Positions 59,574 through 64,000 of a stretch of 64,000 nt of DNA are shown here, one piece after another (within the stretch, counting starts at the first letter, position 1; every line of letters begins with the position of its first letter). The position numbers and the translations under genes are program-made. This DNA is from Prosthecobacter vanneervenii. GTDB taxonomy: Bacteria; Verrucomicrobiota; Verrucomicrobiia; Verrucomicrobiales; Verrucomicrobiaceae. The notes under the pieces were generated by a model that was not told the DNA's origin, did no database searches, and saw only the letters and a list, made by a program, of their open reading frames with translations. The stretch lies in assembly GCF_014203095.1 (NCBI RefSeq), contig NZ_JACHIG010000008.1:186001-250000 (forward strand), written 5' to 3'.

Positions 59574-62500
59574 TCATAACCACACCGTGAGCGCACGTCG
59601 CAGCTCCGGCCCCGAAGTCACGCGAAAACTCTCATCCAGCTCCAGCCGTGCCTTGTGCCCGTTTTGCGAGATCTCGATGAAGACTGGCAATGTACCTGGA
59701 TAGGCCAGCAGCACCTCTTCGATGCGCTCCAGATCCGTCTCGGTGTGATGTTTGGTGTTCAGCCTGAGCACGATCGGCTTGGGAGGCGCGGGTGGTTTCG
59801 GCGGCGGGGGCAGCGAGGGATCAGGATCGCTGGCATTGCGCGGTTTGGCCGCCTTCGGCTTGAGCGGCGAGGCACCATTGAGCGTGACGCGGTTGCCGTC
59901 CGTCTTCTGGTCCTTGCTCACACGCACACGCAGCGCCAGCACGGCACCGTCGGCCAGCACCTCCTTCACCTTCTCGTAGTCGTCACTCCAGCACATCATC
60001 TCGATCTGCCCGGTGAAATCTTCCACCCTGAAGGTGGCGAAGGGGCGGTTGTCTCGTTTGGAGTAGCGCACTTCCAGCTGGCTGATGATGCCTGCGATGG
60101 TGTGCGAGCTCGCCTTCTCCTTGGTGTCGATGCCTTCGATGGAGGCGATTTTGATGAGCTTGGGCGAATCAAAGTGGCCGCGATAGCTGTCCAAAGGATG
60201 ACCGCTGACATAGAAGCCGAGCAGCTCCTTCTCAAAGGCCAGGATCTCGTCAGGAGTCCACACCACGGCAGGTGTTGCCGTCTCGCTCTTTTTTGACTTT
60301 GGCTGCGCAAGATCAAAGTCATCAAACAAGCCGCCCTGCCCTGATCTCCGATCTTTCTGCAGCGAGGCTGCAGAAGCCAGCACCTGCTCCAGCTTGGCAA
60401 ACATCACCGAACGCGACTCGCGGGTGAAATCAAACGCCCCCGCTTTCACGAGAGCTTCCATGAGCTTCTTATTCACCGCCCGGTTGTCCAGCCTTGCGGC
60501 AAAGTCTTCCAGGCTGGTATAGGGACCATTCGCCTCACGTTCGGCGATGGCGGCCTCCATGGCTCCCTCACCCACATTCTTGATGGCGCTGAGCCCGTAG
60601 CGGATGGCGTTGGGCTGCTCGGCCTCTGTTTCAAAGCGTTCAGGAGCAAATTTCAGCGACGACTTGTTCACGTCAGGCGGCAACACCTTGATGCCCATTT
60701 CAAAGCACTCGCTGACGAAATTGGCTATCTTGTCGGGATTGCTGATTTCATAACTGAGCACCGCCGCCATGAACTCCACGGGGTAGTTGGCCTTCAGGTA
60801 GGCTGTGCGGTACGTCACGATACCGTAGGCTGCGGAGTGGGATTTGTTGAAGCCGTATTGCGCGAATTTTTCGAGCAAGTCGAAGATGGAGTTTGCCAGC
60901 TTGGCCTGGATGTCATTCGTCTTGAGGCAGCCCTCGACGAAAATAAGACGCTGGCGCGCCATCTCAGCAGCGTCTTTTTTACCCATCGCGCGTCGGAGCA
61001 AGTCAGCTTGGCCGAGTGAGAAACCGGCCAGAAGATTGGCCGCCTGCATCACCTGCTCCTGATACACCAGAATGCCGTAGGTCTCCTTGGAGATCTTCTC
61101 CAGCAGCGGGTGGGGGTAGTCCACCTTCTCCTCGCCCTTCTTACGCTTGATGTAATCGGGAATAAACTGCATCGGACCCGGACGGTACAGCGCCAGAATA
61201 GCGATAATTTCCTCGATGGTGTCAGGCCCGAGCTGTTTGCAAGTGTTGACCATCCCACCAGATTCCATCTGGAACACCGCGACTGTTTCGCCGCGTTTGA
61301 TGAGATCGAAGGTGTTTGTGTCCTCCAGTGGCGCATTGGCCACTCTGAAGCCGGGTACACGTTTCTGAATCCAGAACTCAGCCTCGTGGATCACCGTCAG
61401 CGTTTTGAGACCGAGGAAGTCCATCTTCAGCATCCCCAGCTCGGTGAGCGGCTTCATCGCATACTGCGAGAGGATGGCATCTTCCTTGTCTCGTGTGAGG
61501 GCGATGAAGTTGTCCAGCCTGCGGTCCCCGATAACCACACCTGCGGCATGCACGCCGGTGCCTCGCGTCAGGCCTTCCAGGAAGGTGGCATGCCTCCAGA
61601 GCTCCTGCGCATTGGCATCGGCCTCCAGCTTGGCCGCGAGATCCGGATTCTTCTTCACCGACTCCTCCAAATCGATGTTCAACTCGTTCGGGATCATCTT
61701 GGAGAGCGCATCACTGTCTCCATAGCTCCAGCCGAGCACACGGCCCACGTCACGGATGACGGACTTGGCCCCCATGGTGCCGAAGGTAATGATATGGGAA
61801 ACGCTGAGGTCCCCGTACTTTTCGCGCACGTACTGGATCACCTCCGGACGGCGCGTCTGGCAGAAGTCGATATCGATATCAGGAGGGCTGACACGCTCGG
61901 GATTGAGGAATCGCTCAAACACCAGTTCAAACCGCAGCGGATCAATGTCCGTGATGCCGAGGCAGAACGCCACGAGTGAACCTGCGGCAGAGCCACGGCC
62001 CGGTCCCACGGGAATGTTGTGCTCGCGAGCCCAGTTGATGAAGTCCCAGACGATGAGGAAGTAGCTGGTGAAGTTTTTCTCCTTCAGCAGGGCCAGCTCC
62101 ACCTCCATTCGGTGGTGGAGGACCTCGTCATTCAGCGCGCGGTCACGGCCATAGCGGCGCTCCAACCCCTCCGTGGTCAATCGGCGCAGGTACTCGTTGC
62201 GGTCCCCGCCATCCGGCATCGGATACTGCGGATAGCGATCAATACTTGTCGAGTCGAGATGGATTTTGACATCGCAGCGCTCGGCGATTTCCAGCGTGGC
62301 GTCGCAGGCCTCCGGCACCTCGGCAAAGAGGGCGCGCATCTCCTCGGCAGTCTTGAAATAGACCTCCGGGGAGTACGTCATACGGTTCTGGTCATAGATG
62401 CTCGCCCCCGTGCCGATGCAGATCATGATGTCGTGAGACTCATGGTCGCTGCGGTTGAGAAAGTGCACATCGTTCGTGGCCACCGTCTTGAGGCCGTACT

Positions 62501-63092
62501 GCTTGCCCCACTCGATCATCTGCCGCGCACTCTTGCGCTGGGCCTCCATGTTGTGGTCCTGGATCTCCAGGTAAAAATTCTCCGGACCAAAGATGTCGCG
62601 GAACTCCTGCAAGCTCTTCTCCGCCTCGTCCTTGCGGTCGGAGAGCAGGAGTTCGTTGATCTCTCCATTGATGCAGCCACTGAGGCAGATCAGGCCCTTG
62701 GAGTACTCCCGCAGCGCATCCTTGTCCACGCGCGGTTTGTACCACTGGCCCTCCAGATGCCCTTTGGTGATCAGCTTGGAGAGGTTCTCAAATCCCTCAT
62801 TGCTCGCTGCCAGCAGCGTCAGATGGGAGGAGCGCTTGCGGCCTGCCACCTCATTTTTGTCCATCATGGAGCCAGGGGCCAGGTAGGCCTCGCAGCCGAG
62901 GATGCTCTTCACCTTGGCCTTTTTCGCAGCCATGTAGAAATCGATCGCGCCGAAAAGATTGCCGTGATCCGTGATCGCCACGGCGGGCATCTCCAGTTCC
63001 TTCACCCGCTTCATGAGCGCATCGATGCGCACCGCGCCATCGAGCAGCGAGTAGTCGGTATGAAGGTGGAGATGGACAAAGGAATCAGGCAT
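59574..63092 (-). CDS. dnaE: DNA polymerase III alpha subunit
   Basis: A 1172-residue replicative polymerase. N-terminal PHP domain (VHLHLHTDYSLLDGAV), polymerase active-site aspartates in PPDIDIDFCQTRRPEV (near 403) and KMDFLGLKTL (near 557), finger/tau-binding regions, and a C-terminal OB-fold (AGIISQLEVRYSKRDNRPFA) followed by a Pro-rich linker (PSLPPPPKPPAPPKP) and a short end domain. Full-length and intact, of the DnaE1 type. No regulatory site is evident; it is transcribed away from the secreted protein gene upstream by 60 bp. Confidence 0.96.
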   Translation of the reverse strand: MPDSFVHLHLHTDYSLLDGAVRIDALMKRVKELEMPAVAITDHGNLFGAIDFYMAAKKAKVKSILGCEAYLAPGSMMDKNEVAGRKRSSHLTLLAASNEGFENLSKLITKGHLEGQWYKPRVDKDALREYSKGLICLSGCINGEINELLLSDRKDEAEKSLQEFRDIFGPENFYLEIQDHNMEAQRKSARQMIEWGKQYGLKTVATNDVHFLNRSDHESHDIMICIGTGASIYDQNRMTYSPEVYFKTAEEMRALFAEVPEACDATLEIAERCDVKIHLDSTSIDRYPQYPMPDGGDRNEYLRRLTTEGLERRYGRDRALNDEVLHHRMEVELALLKEKNFTSYFLIVWDFINWAREHNIPVGPGRGSAAGSLVAFCLGITDIDPLRFELVFERFLNPERVSPPDIDIDFCQTRRPEVIQYVREKYGDLSVSHIITFGTMGAKSVIRDVGRVLGWSYGDSDALSKMIPNELNIDLEESVKKNPDLAAKLEADANAQELWRHATFLEGLTRGTGVHAAGVVIGDRRLDNFIALTRDKEDAILSQYAMKPLTELGMLKMDFLGLKTLTVIHEAEFWIQKRVPGFRVANAPLEDTNTFDLIKRGETVAVFQMESGGMVNTCKQLGPDTIEEIIAILALYRPGPMQFIPDYIKRKKGEEKVDYPHPLLEKISKETYGILVYQEQVMQAANLLAGFSLGQADLLRRAMGKKDAAEMARQRLIFVEGCLKTNDIQAKLANSIFDLLEKFAQYGFNKSHSAAYGIVTYRTAYLKANYPVEFMAAVLSYEISNPDKIANFVSECFEMGIKVLPPDVNKSSLKFAPERFETEAEQPNAIRYGLSAIKNVGEGAMEAAIAEREANGPYTSLEDFAARLDNRAVNKKLMEALVKAGAFDFTRESRSVMFAKLEQVLASAASLQKDRRSGQGGLFDDFDLAQPKSKKSETATPAVVWTPDEILAFEKELLGFYVSGHPLDSYRGHFDSPKLIKIASIEGIDTKEKASSHTIAGIISQLEVRYSKRDNRPFATFRVEDFTGQIEMMCWSDDYEKVKEVLADGAVLALRVRVSKDQKTDGNRVTLNGASPLKPKAAKPRNASDPDPSLPPPPKPPAPPKPIVLRLNTKHHTETDLERIEEVLLAYPGTLPVFIEISQNGHKARLELDESFRVTSGPELRRALTVWL

Positions 63093-63152
63093 GCGGCGCG
63101 GGAGAGGATTAACTCTTTCTCGGAGAGATGGACAAGCAGGACTTCTTCACAT

Positions 63153-63902
63153 TCAGTCATCACGGGCCCTGCCGTGGGCACGGTGATGGTGGCGGTAGTA
63201 TTTGAGCAGCCGCCAGCCGGCAATCCCGGCAATGCAAGTAGCAGCAGTCAGCAATGTGAGAAAAATCCTGCCGGTCGCAGCGGGTTCGGTCGCCGTAGAA
63301 GGAGGCGACACTGGCTTGGCGGATGTTGCTGGCGCAGCGATTTTTAGCTCAAAGGGGCGGCTGACCTCCCCTGGAAACACCACCTGCGGACGCGGCTCAG
63401 CCCTGCCCTGCTGGGAAAGCAGCAGGATCATGCTGGTGTTGGCGTTTTTGGCAAAATCCACCCTGAAAGTGTTGGCGCCTTCCGGCAGACGTCCTTCCAT
63501 CGTGGCCAGTAGATGAACCTCCTCGGTTTCTGGCTTCAGCGGGGTATTATCAGCACCATCCATCGCCTGGATCTGGCAGGCTGGCAGCGGCTTTTTCTCA
63601 TCATTAAAAATCAGGCTCACAGCACCCCTAAGGTACTGCTGTGCTTTTTCATGGGTGGCAGCCACCTGCGCCGGCGTCTGCTCACGGTACCATGAGCCCG
63701 GCACGGGCGGCAGGGTGGTAGGATCCGAGGCTAGAAAGGTGCGTGGATCCACATTGATCCTCAGTGTGTAGGCTCCCCCGGGGGCAAAATCTGCCTCCAC
63801 TGTCATGTTAGGCACCACGTGAGCCTGAGCCAGCCCAATGGTGCATCCCGCCACCCCTAGGACGGCGCTCCTCAGCCAGTTGCCGGAAAATCGATGCATC
63901 AT
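63153..63902 (-). CDS. Secreted protein with C-terminal membrane anchor, unknown
   Basis: A 249-residue protein: signal peptide (GNWLRSAVLGVAGCTIGLAQA), an extracytoplasmic beta-rich domain (about 30-190), a Thr/Ser/Pro/Ala-rich stalk, a membrane helix at about 210-228 (IFLTLLTAATCIAGIAGWRL) and a basic His/Arg tail (KYYRHHHRAHGRARDD). This resembles cell-surface proteins anchored from the periplasm. Family unknown. It is the last complete gene; 63903-64000 shows no further gene. Confidence 0.75.
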   Translation of the reverse strand: MMHRFSGNWLRSAVLGVAGCTIGLAQAHVVPNMTVEADFAPGGAYTLRINVDPRTFLASDPTTLPPVPGSWYREQTPAQVAATHEKAQQYLRGAVSLIFNDEKKPLPACQIQAMDGADNTPLKPETEEVHLLATMEGRLPEGANTFRVDFAKNANTSMILLLSQQGRAEPRPQVVFPGEVSRPFELKIAAPATSAKPVSPPSTATEPAATGRIFLTLLTAATCIAGIAGWRLLKYYRHHHRAHGRARDD

Positions 63903-64000
63903 GCGTCATGGTGGAGATGAGCCTGCCATTGGCAAATGTAACGTCGTAATACACTTACCGTCTCTGGCTTAGGCCCTTGATTCTCTAAACAAAAATCTCT

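Noticed and set aside
1-64000. CRISPR array
   Set aside because: No set of regularly spaced identical repeats was seen on scanning; the repeats present (GGGGGTAAC, three-hairpin, CACCC) are irregular in spacing and without spacer structure.

Overview
The window is chromosomal DNA of a probable member of the Verrucomicrobiota (Verrucomicrobiaceae/Prosthecobacter-like). I infer this from a peptidoglycan/division cluster of the meso-DAP type with a LysM membrane protein between ftsW and murD, Planctomycete/Verrucomicrobia-style secreted proteins (a PSCyt1-type haem domain, a LamG glycosidase-like protein, a GH10-like protein, a Tat sugar epimerase), and a lysine/alanine/proline-rich histone-H1-like protein. 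No rRNA or species marker is present, so this is an inference from gene content and protein style.

Region 1 (1-12335, minus strand) is a tight dcw cluster read rsmH-ftsL-ftsI-murE-murF-mraY-murD-lysM-ftsW-murG, with 1-4 nt start/stop overlaps at most of the early junctions. It makes lipid II and the septal synthase. murG is cut by the window edge. Region 2 (12336-16455) holds a histone-tail-like fusion protein, a Tat-type xylose-isomerase-fold protein and a secreted MbnP-like plus di-haem peroxidase fusion.

Region 3 (16486-44703, 28.2 kb) is an integrated mobilizable genomic island that splits a host tRNA-Val(UAC) gene exactly at its anticodon loop. The 5' half lies at 16456-16492, the 3' half at 44697-44741, and the 7-bp core TTTACAC is present at both ends. 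The island brings a complete replacement tRNA-Val(UAC) 155 bp inside its left end. It contains two tyrosine recombinases, AlpA-like and HTH excisionase-like regulators, a relaxase and a VirD4/TraD-like coupling protein but no other conjugation genes (so probably an IME that borrows a helper apparatus), an ArdC antirestriction protein, and a seven-gene, one-direction defence block (33147 down to 21079). That block comprises a type III restriction-modification pair, a three-gene ABC-three-component (ABC-3C) system, a RelE/ParE-like plus UvrD helicase fusion and a PIN-domain nuclease. Small orphan genes between ArdC and PIN are each followed by a copy of a conserved three-hairpin repeat. A Fic protein and an ECF-like sigma factor occupy the right part.

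Region 4 (44758-64000) returns to ordinary chromosome: a large secreted LamG/glycosidase-like protein, a type II toxin-antitoxin pair, a second rsmH-like methyltransferase with a MazG-like pyrophosphohydrolase, a secreted-protein series (haem domain, GH10-like protein, sugar porter, beta-helix protein, hydrolase, intradiol dioxygenase), a sirtuin with a SpoU methyltransferase, a SanA-like protein, dnaE, and a membrane-anchored secreted protein at the right edge.
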